Positions 37,087 through 47,064 are shown, counted from the first letter of the stretch. The stretch is DNA of 64,000 nucleotides from Salmonirosea aquatica (GCF_009296315.1 NZ_WHLY01000002.1:3578501-3642500), one strand, 5' to 3'. The notes: generated by a model from the sequence alone, not told the origin. Translations and numbers: made by a program.

Positions 37087-38238
37087 CTACCCCTTCAATT
37101 TTTCCAACACACTTCCTAAGCTTATAACCGTAATTTTTTCAGCAATCGGGTAGGTGTCGGCACTGGGCGTGATGACGTGCAAGTGATCTATGCCTAAATC
37201 CTGCATAGCCAGGTGGGTACCTTTGGTGAGGGTTGGCGAATTGGTAAGCTTGATTTCAGCGGCCAGCAGCCAGCGGTCGTTCCGCCGAACGAGCAGGTCT
37301 ATCTCGGCTCCATCCTGGGTTCGGTAATGGTACAATTCATCGTCTGATTCCAGTATCGACGCGATTTGACCGATGACGAAACCTTCCCAGGAATTGCCTA
37401 CCCGGACGTTTCCCATAAGACTCTCAAAATCATTGATTCCAGTTAAATAGTGTAGCATACCTGAGTCACGGATGTACAGTTTCGGCGATTTGACCAGGCG
37501 TTTTTTTAGGTTGGTATGCCAGGGCGCGATCTGCGTCGTCAGGAAAGCATTGTTCAGAAAACTGAGGTAGGTCTTTATGGTCGGAACCGAAAGGTCGAGC
37601 GATTTAGCAAACATACTGTAGTTCAATAGGCCGCCATGGACCGAGGCAATCATTTGCAACAATTGTCGGGTCGTTTTCGGATCGGCAGGCAAGCCGTAGA
37701 GCGGTAGATCACGCTGGACGTAACTTTGGATGAAGTTTCGGTACCAGCTTTGGACGAAAGTGGGTTTGCCCGATAGGGCAGGCTCCGGAAAACCGCCATG
37801 CAGCCACAACTGTTGCCAGGTGAGCTGATGTTCGACTTCCAGTAAGTTAAGCGGAAACATTTCCAGGTAGTTGATGCGTCCCGCCAAACTTTCCGAACTC
37901 TGCCGCAGTAGCGGCGGCGAAGCCGACCCGAGAATTACGAACCGACCCGCCCGCCGGTCGTCATCGACCAGAGAGCGCAGGAGCGGAAATAGTTCGGGCA
38001 GATGCTGGACTTCGTCCAGAACTACCGTTTTGTCGGCTACCTGCGTGAGGAATAATTCGGGGGCTTGCAGCTTATTCAGGTCCGAATTCCTTTCCAAATC
38101 CAAATAAACCAAATCCTTGTCAGTCTGTAATTGACGGACTAGCGTTGTTTTACCAACCTGCCGGGGACCAATGATTCCCGTTACCGGAAACTGTTCCAGT
38201 GAAAGGCCTAATTTGTTTTCTAATAACCGCTGTATCAT
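37087..38238 (-). CDS. AAA-family ATPase with DUF4143 C-terminal domain
   Basis: 383 residues. Walker A GPRQVGKTTLV (about 25-35), Walker B KTVVLDEVQHLP (about 70-81), sensor-like FVILGSASPPLL (about 98-110), then the DUF4143 region with LLNYSMFAKSLDLSVPT (winged-helix-like) and the C-terminal nuclease-like strand GAEIDLLVRRNDRWLLAAEIK (Asp-...-Glu-x-Lys, PD-(D/E)XK type). Common, mobile, poorly understood ATPases of bacteria and archaea. The ATG at 38236-38238 is inside a 23-bp perfect inverted repeat, suggesting autoregulation or start-codon masking. Confidence 0.9.
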   Translation of the reverse strand: MIQRLLENKLGLSLEQFPVTGIIGPRQVGKTTLVRQLQTDKDLVYLDLERNSDLNKLQAPELFLTQVADKTVVLDEVQHLPELFPLLRSLVDDDRRAGRFVILGSASPPLLRQSSESLAGRINYLEMFPLNLLEVEHQLTWQQLWLHGGFPEPALSGKPTFVQSWYRNFIQSYVQRDLPLYGLPADPKTTRQLLQMIASVHGGLLNYSMFAKSLDLSVPTIKTYLSFLNNAFLTTQIAPWHTNLKKRLVKSPKLYIRDSGMLHYLTGINDFESLMGNVRVGNSWEGFVIGQIASILESDDELYHYRTQDGAEIDLLVRRNDRWLLAAEIKLTNSPTLTKGTHLAMQDLGIDHLHVITPSADTYPIAEKITVISLGSVLEKLKG

Positions 38239-38282
38239 CCCTGCAAATTTAAAATTATTTTTTAAATTTGCAGGGATGATAC
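38232..38282. promoter_or_regulatory. 23-bp perfect inverted repeat over the ATPase start codon
   Basis: Arms 38232-38254 and 38260-38282 are exact complements with a 5-base loop (TTATT). The inner part is very AT-rich, and both arms carry GCAGGGATGAT or its complement, so an ATG lies in each orientation; the minus-strand one starts the ATPase. Either a DNA operator for a dimeric protein or an RNA hairpin that hides the start codon. It also lies 17 bases before the plus-strand YjbR-like gene, so it could act on both. Confidence 0.65.
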
Positions 38283-38299
38283 TATAATTCCATACAGTA

Positions 38300-38668
38300 A
38301 TGCCTACTCCCGACTACGTTCGTCAAATAGCCCTCTCGTTTCCCGAAACCACGGAGCAACCTCATTTTGACAAAACATCGTTTCGGGTGGGTAAAAAAAT
38401 CTTTGCTACCCTGAATGCGCCACAGCAGCGGGCTACCCTCAAGCTATCCGCACAGGATCAGGATCTTTTCACAATTTATGATCCGACGATCGTCTACGCG
38501 GTACCCAACAAATGGGGCAAACAGGGTTGGACGCAGATCGACCTGACGCGGGTACCCGAAGAAATGCTGACGGATGCCCTTGCAGCGGCTTACTGCGAAG
38601 TAGCTCCGGCCAAACTGGCCGATGCGATCCGCGCGCAAAGGAAGGATTCGGAGGACGAAGAGTCGTAA
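38300..38668 (+). CDS. MmcQ/YjbR family DNA-binding protein
   Basis: 122 residues, ATG at 38300. Typical small YjbR/MmcQ protein: IALSFPETTEQPHFDKTSFRV (about 10-30), KIFATLN, and the C-terminal KWGKQGWTQIDLTRVPEEML (about 76-95) with a final helix. The fold is a double-wing motif thought to bind DNA; no cellular role is established. Divergent from the AAA ATPase with the long palindrome between them. Confidence 0.88.
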   Translation: MPTPDYVRQIALSFPETTEQPHFDKTSFRVGKKIFATLNAPQQRATLKLSAQDQDLFTIYDPTIVYAVPNKWGKQGWTQIDLTRVPEEMLTDALAAAYCEVAPAKLADAIRAQRKDSEDEES

Positions 38669-38715
38669 AAAATGATTTATCGATCGTGGCATTTCCACGA
38701 AAACCTGCTCCAATT

Positions 38716-40239
38716 CTAGGGCTGAGTTGTTTTCCGGGCTTTGCTTTCCCGGATTTGGTTTAAGAGTTCGGTCAGTTCCTTTACCTTGTCAGGGTACCTT
38801 TGGTATACATTCTCCGTTTCGGATAGGTCATTTTCCAGATTATAGAGTTGGCCGGCGGGCTGTCCGGGGGTAGGTTGGATTACCTTAGGCTCGGTAAATC
38901 CGCCCGAACCCAGCCCCTCGATCAGTTTCCAGGGGCCTTGCCGAATGGCGAAAAAACCGTTGGAGGCACTGTGTACCACGGCGGGTTGCTGAGGTACGGT
39001 GCTGGCCTTGCCTTCCAGCACGGGCAGGATGCTGTAGCTGTCCTCGACGCTGGTATCCGGAAAAGGTACCCCCAGGATGTCCGCGCACGTAGCCAGCAGA
39101 TTAGCCAGCGTAGTGGTGGCATGGCTTACGGTATTGGCCTTGACCCGGCCGGGCCAGCGCACAATAAACGGAATCCGGTGTCCGCCTTCGTAGGCATCGC
39201 CCTTCATGCCGCGCAGTTCGCCCGCCGCTTTATGGCCAAACCGCTCACTGAACGCCGGACGCCAGAACGGACCGTTGTCGCTGGCAAAGAAAACCACGGT
39301 ATTTTCACTCATCCCCAGGCTATCGAGGGTGCGCAGGACGCGACCTACTTTGGCATCCACCATCTGCACAAAATCGCCGTACTCGCCCGCCGCCGATTGG
39401 TCCCGGTAGTCGTCGGTCGGCATCCAGGGCGTGTGCGGAGCCGTCAGAGCCAGGTACAGGAAGAACGGCTTTTCGGTGGTTTGTTTTTTCAGGAAATCAT
39501 TGGCTTTGTTGACGAAGGTAGGCAGCACGCCAAAGAAATCGAAGGAAGGTGCCATGGCTCCTTCCCGCCAGAAAGGCCCGGTATAACCCGAATTGAGGCT
39601 GTTGCCTTCGGTACGGGCGGTGGGTAGCTCGGTGAGTTTATCGTTTTCGAGGTACACATAGGGCGGCATATCCAGCGAGGCGGGCAGGAAAAACGTATAA
39701 TCAAATCCCAGGGTCGTAGGGCCGTGCTGGGGTACCTTGGTAAAGTCAATGTGATCGGGGTTCATCTCTTCTTTAATCCCGTACAGCGGTTGATTTTCCA
39801 ACGCGGCGAATTCCGGCTTCGAAATCCAGTCGACGCCCAGGTGCCACTTGCCTACCATGCCGGTCTGGTAGCCCGCTTTTTTCAAGAGCGCAGGTACCGT
39901 CAGTCGGTCCTGTTCGATGAGGCTGCGGCTGTACCCGCGCAGGACGCCCACGGGCAGGCGGCTGCGCCAGGGATAGCGGCCCGTCATGAGCGCGTAGCGC
40001 GTGGGGGTACATACCGATGAAGGCGAGTGCGCATCCATGAAACGCATTCCCTCGGTGGCCAGCCGGTCTATGTTGGGAGTTTTAATTTTCCCTTTGGGAT
40101 TAAAAGCCGCAATATCGCCATAACCCAGGTCGTCGGCAAGGATATAGACGATATTGGGCGGGCGATCGGTAGCCGATTGGGGTTTGGAGCAAGCTAGGGT
40201 AAGGAAACCGATAAACAGGATTGGAATTATGTTTTTCAT
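38716..40239 (-). CDS. Arylsulfatase-type sulfatase, lipoprotein
   Basis: 507 residues from the ATG at 40237-40239, which leads directly into a lipoprotein signal (IIPILFIGFLTLACSK). Type I sulfatase: metal ligands DD in YILADDLGYGD (about 35), the formylglycine site CTPTR (about 78-82) followed by LMTGRYPWR, KWHLG (about 135), TAPHTPW and ASDNGPF for the remaining Lys/His/Asp/Asn positions. Requires oxidation of the Cys to formylglycine; no maturase is encoded in this window. Removes sulfate esters from glycans, matching the polysaccharide locus that begins at 56.8 kb; it is its last gene, with a 118-base gap to the preceding sulfatase. Confidence 0.93.
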   Translation of the reverse strand: MKNIIPILFIGFLTLACSKPQSATDRPPNIVYILADDLGYGDIAAFNPKGKIKTPNIDRLATEGMRFMDAHSPSSVCTPTRYALMTGRYPWRSRLPVGVLRGYSRSLIEQDRLTVPALLKKAGYQTGMVGKWHLGVDWISKPEFAALENQPLYGIKEEMNPDHIDFTKVPQHGPTTLGFDYTFFLPASLDMPPYVYLENDKLTELPTARTEGNSLNSGYTGPFWREGAMAPSFDFFGVLPTFVNKANDFLKKQTTEKPFFLYLALTAPHTPWMPTDDYRDQSAAGEYGDFVQMVDAKVGRVLRTLDSLGMSENTVVFFASDNGPFWRPAFSERFGHKAAGELRGMKGDAYEGGHRIPFIVRWPGRVKANTVSHATTTLANLLATCADILGVPFPDTSVEDSYSILPVLEGKASTVPQQPAVVHSASNGFFAIRQGPWKLIEGLGSGGFTEPKVIQPTPGQPAGQLYNLENDLSETENVYQRYPDKVKELTELLNQIRESKARKTTQP

Positions 40240-40357
40240 AAAGAGGAGTAAGATGGTTTTATTTTTTAACCGCAGCAAGCGCAGAGCGAATTTGTCGCTG
40301 GATTTCGCAGAGAAAATACGGTTTACTACAAAAAATACCCGCTATTTCTGACGAAAC

Positions 40358-41794
40358 TCAATCCTCCGGTTTTTCTTTTGGCTGAGACTTCTTGGTGTAG
40401 GCAGTCAGCAAACCAGGGTTATGCTGTTTGATGTAGTTCAGAAGCCGGGCATCCAGTGCTTTGGCTTTGGCGGGATTCCTGGTCGACAAATCCACTAATT
40501 CGCCTTTATCGTTTTCCAGATCGTATAATTCGGTTTTGCCCGTTTTCCAGAAATGAACCAGCTTGTCATTGCCCGAAATAATAGCCGAATGTGGGTACCC
40601 CGCGTTGTAGCGGTGGAAGTAAAAGTCCTGGACAGGGCGGTTGACGGGACCCTGGCCCGCATTTTTGAGTAAAGCCACAAAACTACCGCCATCACGACCT
40701 TTTTCCGGCATGGGGGTACCTCCGGCGAGTTCGGCGAAAGTGGGGAGCAAATCCCAGCCAATGACGGGTACCTCACACTGACTTCCGGCCTTGATGCCGG
40801 GTCCCATGACCATGAAAGGTACCCGGATTCCCCCTTCGTACAGTACCCACTTGCCACCCCGCAGCGGATAGTTGCGCATGGGTTCTTTGAATTTCGAGGG
40901 GTGATCGAGCCGGTTTTTGACGGGGGGCAAAAACTCGACGGCGCCGTTGTCGGCCATCAGAAAAATGTAAGTATGGTCTGCAATGCCCAGCTTCTCTACC
41001 TCGTCCAGAATCTCACCAATGCCCGTATCTAGGTCAAACAGCATCCCCGCCCAGGCCGGATTGGAATGCCGCTTCCCTGCCTTTTTTTTAGAGAAATGAT
41101 CGAGAGTAGCCTGTTTGGTTTCCATATTCACGTGGGTGGCATAGTGCGAAAGCTGCAGGTAGAAAGGTACCTGGGCGGAGGTCTGTTTTTGCATGAATGC
41201 AATGGCGCGCTCCGTCAGCGTATTGATTTTCTTAGGGTCTTCGGTGAGGTAGTGTTCATCCCACTTGTCGCCTTTCACCTGTACCAGATTTCCGTTGCCA
41301 TTACGGGTGTCGCCGTCGCTCAGATCATAGCCTACTTGTTCGGGTACTAGTTCGGCCCGGAAGTCCCACTTGCCCAGGTGAGCCGCCCGGTACCGGGGAT
41401 CAATGGCTTTGAGTACCTGCGGAATGGAACGCGGCGCTTGGCCGCCGGGCCGGTAACGCGCGGGGAACTCTTCATCCCCCTGCCGGATGGGCGTTTGTCC
41501 AAACTGAATGCTGCGGCGGGTCGGCGAGCAAATGGCGGCCGGAGCGTACCCTCGCGTAAACCGCATGCCGGCTCGGGCCAGTCGGTCGATGTTGGGGGTT
41601 TCGTAGTAGTCGCTGGCGGACTCAGGTACCCCCGTGTCCATGGGCGACGACAGCGAAGTCCAGCCCTGGTCGTCGGTGAGGATGAAAATGATGTTAGGCG
41701 GCGTAGCCTGGGGCAAATGGGCCGGGCGATGGCTACTTCCTACTACTAAACCCAGGGCCAGGAGGAGTAAAAGGCGTGTGCTTTTAGGATTCAT
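40358..41794 (-). CDS. Sulfatase, exported
   Basis: 478 residues from the ATG at 41792-41794; this start lies five bases beyond the stop of the heparinase-like gene and leads into a signal peptide (RLLLLLALGLVVGSSH). Motifs: FILTDDQGWTSL (metal ligands), CSPTRR (formylglycine site, about 93-98), LGKWDFR, SHYATHVNME and MADNGAVEF. The DDQGW and CSPTR forms differ from those of the neighbouring sulfatase, so the two probably remove sulfate from different positions. Translationally coupled spacing to the lyase-like gene suggests joint action on the same chain. Confidence 0.92.
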   Translation of the reverse strand: MNPKSTRLLLLLALGLVVGSSHRPAHLPQATPPNIIFILTDDQGWTSLSSPMDTGVPESASDYYETPNIDRLARAGMRFTRGYAPAAICSPTRRSIQFGQTPIRQGDEEFPARYRPGGQAPRSIPQVLKAIDPRYRAAHLGKWDFRAELVPEQVGYDLSDGDTRNGNGNLVQVKGDKWDEHYLTEDPKKINTLTERAIAFMQKQTSAQVPFYLQLSHYATHVNMETKQATLDHFSKKKAGKRHSNPAWAGMLFDLDTGIGEILDEVEKLGIADHTYIFLMADNGAVEFLPPVKNRLDHPSKFKEPMRNYPLRGGKWVLYEGGIRVPFMVMGPGIKAGSQCEVPVIGWDLLPTFAELAGGTPMPEKGRDGGSFVALLKNAGQGPVNRPVQDFYFHRYNAGYPHSAIISGNDKLVHFWKTGKTELYDLENDKGELVDLSTRNPAKAKALDARLLNYIKQHNPGLLTAYTKKSQPKEKPED

Positions 41795-41799
41795 AGACC

Positions 41800-44324
41800 T
41801 TATTTGTTTTGTAAAAGTACCTGCTGTACCGAAGCCGGCCATTCATCGGCCGTTTCTACGAAGCGGGGTTTTCCCTCGTGCCATTCTGCCAGTTTGGTAC
41901 TCGACGGCAGGGTACCTTGGTAGGTTTTTCCTTTCAGGTCGATGGAGGACCCGCTAATTGTGAAGGCTGTACTTTCACGGGCTTCGGTGACGCCCAGTTC
42001 AGCCGGTGCTGCTGATCCTAATTGCGCTTTGATTTGCCAGTCACCTACCTGCACCGTCACCCACCCATCCGGGCCGGTGGAATGGATTATTGTTGGTAAG
42101 GTACCCTCACCTACTTCTACTATGGAGAGGAATTTGATATGGTTAGACTTTTTACTGGTCGCTTTGAGATGCCATTGAGTGTTTTCGTAAGCGATTTCCT
42201 CACCTTCTTCATCTACTTTACCGATGACATTGACGGCTGGAATTTCGAACGTATCGGCCACCGCCCAGGTTACCGGCTGGCTGCTCCACAACCTACCGGT
42301 ACCTTCGGACTTTTCGAAATGTGAGCTGAACCGGTTCTGAATGGTGTCCAATTGGGTAGGTTTCATGCTGTGGATCAGCCACGACCAGTTGACCGGTTTT
42401 TCGGCTTCTAGCTCGTCGTACACGACCACGATGCCCGGCTTCAGGAGCAACAGGTGCCGATCAAATTTTTTGAGGCCATAGTTTTCTTGGGTTTCGTCGC
42501 TTTGGTAGGCATTAGTGGCGTCGCCTTTAGCGTAGGCCAGCCGCTTGCCCTGCACGAAGCGCGTCAGCATTCCGAAAGCTTCGGTGCTGAACGGTTGTCC
42601 TTCGTCATCGATCAGGATACCATTATTGCCTTTGGTATGTTTGTTCCAGCCTAGCCGGTGCGGGTCGTTCATGTCGATTTTGTAGCCTGTCCGGTAGAAG
42701 GTTTTCTCCCCGCCGTACAGAATATTGAAGGTGTTCTGGTCGGCAATCATGTGGCCGTACGATCCAAACGGACTCGACCGCATGGAAACCATCAGATCTT
42801 TCTCGGTCTGCATGGGATTCGTGTGCAGGGCTACCACCCCGGTTTCGCTGAATAGCTGCGCCATCGGCAATGGCTTTGGTTCGAATTCCGGTAGGGGTAA
42901 ACCGGCCGTTTTGGTGAGTCGGAACCACCGCAGGATGTTTTTTTGGGATAAGTCTACCGATTCGTATTCCCGGCATCGGGTTGCGTACCAGGCCGCCATC
43001 GGGTACTGCGTGAGCTTGGCTATTTCCGTTGCAAAAGCTACGTACTCGATGCCCGGACTGTGGATGGTTTCGTTGTTGTCGCCAAAGCCATCGGCGGCCG
43101 AGCCGGGTGGCATCCCGTACACCATCCAGTCAATCTGTTTCTGGTACCAGGGATGGGCGTTGATAAAATCGAAGCCCGTGTATTTTTTAATGAAAATTGG
43201 AATGTCGAGCAGCGTTTCCATATTCATGCGGAAGTAGGACGCGCCGTTGACCCAGCCCCCGTCCAGCCCCCGAGAATGGGCGAGCGCGCCAGGAATAGCT
43301 CATAGGCGTAGCTGAGCCAGGTAGCGGCAGCGGGCTCGTCGCCGTGCATGATCAATGCGGTCTGGAAAAAATAGTGCAGAATGTGCTGCCAGACGTGCGC
43401 GCTCAGTACCCGTACTTCGATGTTATTTTTCCAGTCTTGATAAAAATCTTCGGCGCGAAGACGTACTCCCTTCCGGAAACTTGCTTTTTCTTCGGGTGTC
43501 AGCCGATCATACAAAGTATCGTAAATTAGCGCCAGCGACAGCATAAACCGGGCGTCGCCAAAGTCGCTCAGTCGCGTCACCTTGTCGGGGTCCCAGGGCG
43601 CAATCGTGCGCCCAATGGCCAGGGCTTTTTCGGCGAAACGCTCATCACGGGTCAGGATATACGCCTGGCAAAGACTGGAAACGTTGTAATACACGCGGTT
43701 CCCCAAATACAGACTGGCCAGTTTGATGAGTTGTTTGTTTTTCTGCTCATCACCTATCAGATTCCCGGCTATGCCTTCGTCTTCTCTGGGAAGGGGCTGC
43801 TTCAAGGCTTCTTCCGCTTCGGCCAGGATAGCCTCGATATCCTCATTCTTTGGGCGATTCCGTAGCTGGGTGATTTCCGCACCGTGCGCTAGCAGACGGG
43901 GATGGTCTTTCGGCACTGCGGCCAGCAAGGCAGTAGGCGGCGGCGAAACCAGCGGTAGTGCCTGACTCGTTACGTTGAAATGGATTCGTTTCGACCAGGT
44001 ACCCCCCGTTTTGCGATATTGCCAGTACCAGGTACCGGTACCTAATTTCTGGTGAGGGTTGTACATCGCCCACTCGGTTTTTTCCTGCCGGTACACGGGT
44101 TCTTTTCGGAAAGTCGAATCCTGCGACAGGCGTACGTCATACTGGACATTTTTGCCCTTTTCAAACGGCCAGCGCAGGGCAGTAGGGTTAAAGTCAACGG
44201 CTATTCCACCGGAAGGGATGGGGTAGGTTTGGTGGCGGTGGAAGGGCGCGGGGAGGTGTTGGGCGAGGAGAGGGGGTGCTCCCAGAAAGGCCAATACCAC
44301 CATCCATTTAACTGATTTATCCAT
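41800..44324 (-). pseudogene. DUF4962/heparinase II-III family polysaccharide lyase-like protein, split by a frameshift
   Basis: An N-terminal frame (44324 to 43224, signal peptide VVLAFLGAPPLLAQ, then DUF4962 alpha-toroid with HPRLLAHGAEI and a Tyr/Trp-rich end) and a C-terminal frame (43227 to 41800, heparinase II/III beta-sandwich with SPFGSYGHMIADQNTFNI) together make one protein of about 841 residues. The first frame ends in an unlike tail GWTGAGSTARPTSA, while the other frame across the same DNA reads LDGGWVNGASYFRMN, the expected continuation. Adding one G to the run at 43267-43271 (or 43256-43260) restores it. Such lyases cleave uronic-acid polysaccharides by beta-elimination. Sequencing error and real inactivation are both possible; the two flanking sulfatases look intact. 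Confidence 0.85.
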
Positions 44325-44542
44325 AGTTATTTTGACTTACTTCCACTTGGTAAGCAGGGTAAACGTTTGCCCTCACGGCCGGGCGGCCCCGCACTCTCAA
44401 CGCCTCTGGAAATAAATGCCCCTGCGCTAACCAGCCGCACACTGGTCATTTATTTCAGGTCGGCTTATGAGAATGCTGAAATATTTTTGCATCTCCCTCC
44501 CGTTAGGTATGCAGTTACTTTGAGTGTAATTCTATTCTAACC

Positions 44543-45289
44543 TCACTCCTTCCCCAACTCCCACACTTTAAAATTCCGGTATCGGAAGTGGGACCATTTC
44601 ATCTGGCGAAAGCCCATTTTGCCTTTGCCCAGGACTTTACCGTACGTTTTTCCATCGTCGGTCCAGTCTATGACTTTACGGTCGTCGATGAAGAGTTGGA
44701 TGTGGCCCTCGTCTTTGGTCAAAGTCAGGTGGTGAATGGCTTCGGAATCTTTGGGAATGCCTTCGGGGCCCTGGTACACCAGGTTGAAACCTTTGTTCTT
44801 ACGCAGATGCGCCAGTTCTCGCTCGGTGTTTTCGGGATTATCGGTGTAGTAGGAGATATGGTAGCAGTCGAGGGCCGATTTGGTGTAGTGCGCAAAGGTG
44901 CCGTCGCGTTTGGGAAGCGAAGGATCAAAAATGCCCTCGCCGTGTATCCCTTGGGTGGAGAAAAATAGGATGATTAACCCACCGTCCTTATCCAGGTTCT
45001 GGGCATCCCACTCGGCTACGAAATTGGCCGGGAAGTCTTCGGGACACCAGTAGACGTGATGGTACTCTTTGTTTTCAGAATACAATTCCATCCATCCGTC
45101 CTGTACCTGTACCGTTCCTGGCCCTTCCATCACCCAGCCTTTCACCGATTCGGGGGATGAAAAGGTGTTTTCATACACCAAAGTACCCTTCGGATAGGCA
45201 TTCACAGACTGTCCGTTTCCTCTTCTACCAATAAGTAGCACCGGCAGCATGAGCAAGTACGTTAAGGTGTCTGAATACCGGTTTTTCAT
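44543..45289 (-). CDS. DUF1961 family protein (YesU-like), exported
   Basis: 248 residues with a signal-like N-terminus (LTYLLMLPVLLIG). The beta-sandwich pattern fits DUF1961: VYENTFSSPESVKGWVMEG, YHHVYWCPEDFPANFVAEW, the DKDGGLIILFFSTQG strand, DCYHISYYTDN and the C-terminal MGFRQMKWSHFRYRNFKV (jelly-roll/concanavalin-like). Members occur in pectin and other acidic-polysaccharide loci (YesU of Bacillus subtilis lies in the rhamnogalacturonan cluster), but their reaction is not established. Position between two lyase-like genes supports a role in acidic glycan breakdown. Confidence 0.85.
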   Translation of the reverse strand: MKNRYSDTLTYLLMLPVLLIGRRGNGQSVNAYPKGTLVYENTFSSPESVKGWVMEGPGTVQVQDGWMELYSENKEYHHVYWCPEDFPANFVAEWDAQNLDKDGGLIILFFSTQGIHGEGIFDPSLPKRDGTFAHYTKSALDCYHISYYTDNPENTERELAHLRKNKGFNLVYQGPEGIPKDSEAIHHLTLTKDEGHIQLFIDDRKVIDWTDDGKTYGKVLGKGKMGFRQMKWSHFRYRNFKVWELGKE

Positions 45290-45345
45290 CGTGTGTGTAT
45301 AGCAGGAAAGCCGCAGAATATATGATCGTGTGTATATAGTATAGA

Positions 45346-47058
45346 TCAGGAAAGCCGAAGCGTATGCCGGAAGGGGGTAAAACCTGTCAGGTATACCGTA
45401 GGACTACTCATGCGGGGCAGCGCACCACGTAGTTGGATACCCTTGTGCTGAGCCAGTCCCGGTCCGAACGTCAGTGTGTTGTTCTGTAAAGTATAGGTAC
45501 CTACCTCGGCTGTTTTGAGTAGGTAAGTGTCTTTTTCGGAGGTGACGGGTATTACATTTTTGAACGAGCCGCCTTCCCGGAAAATAAGCTCTACCGAAAC
45601 CGGAACGCCATCCGTACCCGTGATTTCGATGTCGCATTCCACTCCGTCGCTTATTTCCCGAATCCGCACGGTCGAGGTCAGGTGCTGTACTTCGCTCTGT
45701 TTCCGGTTGCTTCGGGGCATTTTGTTCCAGTCGCCATCCGGTGAGATGGAATCTTTCGGATAGGGTTGGTAGTAGGGGCCGTCGAGTTTTTGCTCCATGA
45801 CGTAGTCTTTCCCTTCCTGCCGGATCTCGGTACCCTGAAACTGTCCTTTTCCAAAAAACGAAGCCGAAAACCGAATGCCCTGCAACACCGCGCGGCCTTT
45901 ATGAAATGTCAGGAAAGTCGGATTTTGGGAGATGACGGTCGCGTCCCAATTGCCCCGCCGGATGCGCACCAGGCCCGAGGCCGGAAAGGCTTTGGCGTAC
46001 TGCACGGGTAGGGAGGTAGGGGAGGGCAACTCCTGCCACAGCGAAGGATCCTCCAGAAAGTATGACAACTGCGAGTACGCCTTTTCCAGAACCGTGGCCT
46101 CTATGCTTTTGCATTGGGCCGAAAAAGCGCCATTCCTGTCATGCAGAGCCATAAAACGGTAGGGGTAGTAGTAGCCTTCCAGGGTACCTACGGCGGCTTT
46201 GTCCTGTCGTCCCGAGGCATCGGTGGCTACCTCGCCGTTGGGGTGGACGTAGTAGGCCGTCATGGTCAGATTGCGCCGGACGTACTCCAACAGTTCGGAC
46301 TTGTTCATGCCTTTGGCAATGGTGATGAGCACCCGGTTAGTCAGCGGTGAATAGATGAGGGTACTTTTTTCGTCGTACTGTCCGTCAGCATCCATGTCGA
46401 TGTGTTCGCCCAGCCATTCATTGATCCGGGCCATGTAGCGCGGGTCGGGCCATACCTCGTTCAGCTTGGTCAGTGCGGCCGATACCACCCAACGGTGGTT
46501 GGGCGTATGGATTCCACCGACGATCAGCGTTTCGCCCGCCTTTTGCAGAAAGCTTTTCAGGAGTTCCAGCTGAGCGGCGTATCGGGTGGCGTCTTCCCGG
46601 CGGATAATGGTGTACACCGGCACCAGCCATTTGACCACAAAGCCTGTATCGGGTGTGGAGTGAAAATTAGTGGAAAGCAGGTCGATGGTACCATCGGAAT
46701 GCTGGATTTTCAGCAGGTACCTCAGGGCTTCCTCCATTTCTTTGGCAATGGCTTCCGAGCGGTAGAACTTGCTTTCGGGCGTGGCCAGCGCGCAGCCTGC
46801 CGTGCGGATGAAGCCTACCGTCGAATGCGGATTGGGGATTTCGGCCCCGTCCACATAGCCACCGTAAGCCGGACTTTGGGGGTCAGGTACCCGGTATTCG
46901 CGGAGCCTTTCCAGTTGGGAATCATTGGTTTGTATAAGCGTCAGTAGCCAGTCGGGTTTCTTGCCGGCTTGCACTGGTGAGCGGAAAGCCATGGAGGATA
47001 ACCTAGGGACGGCACAAAGGCCAGCCACACTGTATTGGACAAATTCTCTTCGTTTCAT
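45346..47058 (-). CDS. Tat-exported heparinase/lyase-like (alpha-toroid) protein
   Basis: 570 residues. The N-terminus is a Tat signal (KRREFVQYSVAGLCAVPRL). The first half is alpha-helical with a repeat spacing expected of an alpha/alpha toroid (SPAYGGYVDGAEIPNPHST, GIHTPNHRWVVSAALTKL with conserved N-H-R-W, DGQYDEKSTLIYSPLTNRVL); the second half is beta-rich (KGRAVLQGIRFSASFFG, and so on). This layout is that of heparinase II/III or chondroitin-lyase-type enzymes, with His/Asn/Tyr as candidate catalytic groups. No named family was assigned with certainty. Starts six bases after the GH92 stop, so it is co-transcribed with GH92. Confidence 0.68.
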   Translation of the reverse strand: MKRREFVQYSVAGLCAVPRLSSMAFRSPVQAGKKPDWLLTLIQTNDSQLERLREYRVPDPQSPAYGGYVDGAEIPNPHSTVGFIRTAGCALATPESKFYRSEAIAKEMEEALRYLLKIQHSDGTIDLLSTNFHSTPDTGFVVKWLVPVYTIIRREDATRYAAQLELLKSFLQKAGETLIVGGIHTPNHRWVVSAALTKLNEVWPDPRYMARINEWLGEHIDMDADGQYDEKSTLIYSPLTNRVLITIAKGMNKSELLEYVRRNLTMTAYYVHPNGEVATDASGRQDKAAVGTLEGYYYPYRFMALHDRNGAFSAQCKSIEATVLEKAYSQLSYFLEDPSLWQELPSPTSLPVQYAKAFPASGLVRIRRGNWDATVISQNPTFLTFHKGRAVLQGIRFSASFFGKGQFQGTEIRQEGKDYVMEQKLDGPYYQPYPKDSISPDGDWNKMPRSNRKQSEVQHLTSTVRIREISDGVECDIEITGTDGVPVSVELIFREGGSFKNVIPVTSEKDTYLLKTAEVGTYTLQNNTLTFGPGLAQHKGIQLRGALPRMSSPTVYLTGFTPFRHTLRLS

Positions 47059-47064
47059 AGGATT

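Noticed and set aside
38685-38705. Terminator after the YjbR-like gene
   Set aside because: A 5-bp CGTGG/CCACG stem is present but is followed by A residues, not T, in the direction of transcription.
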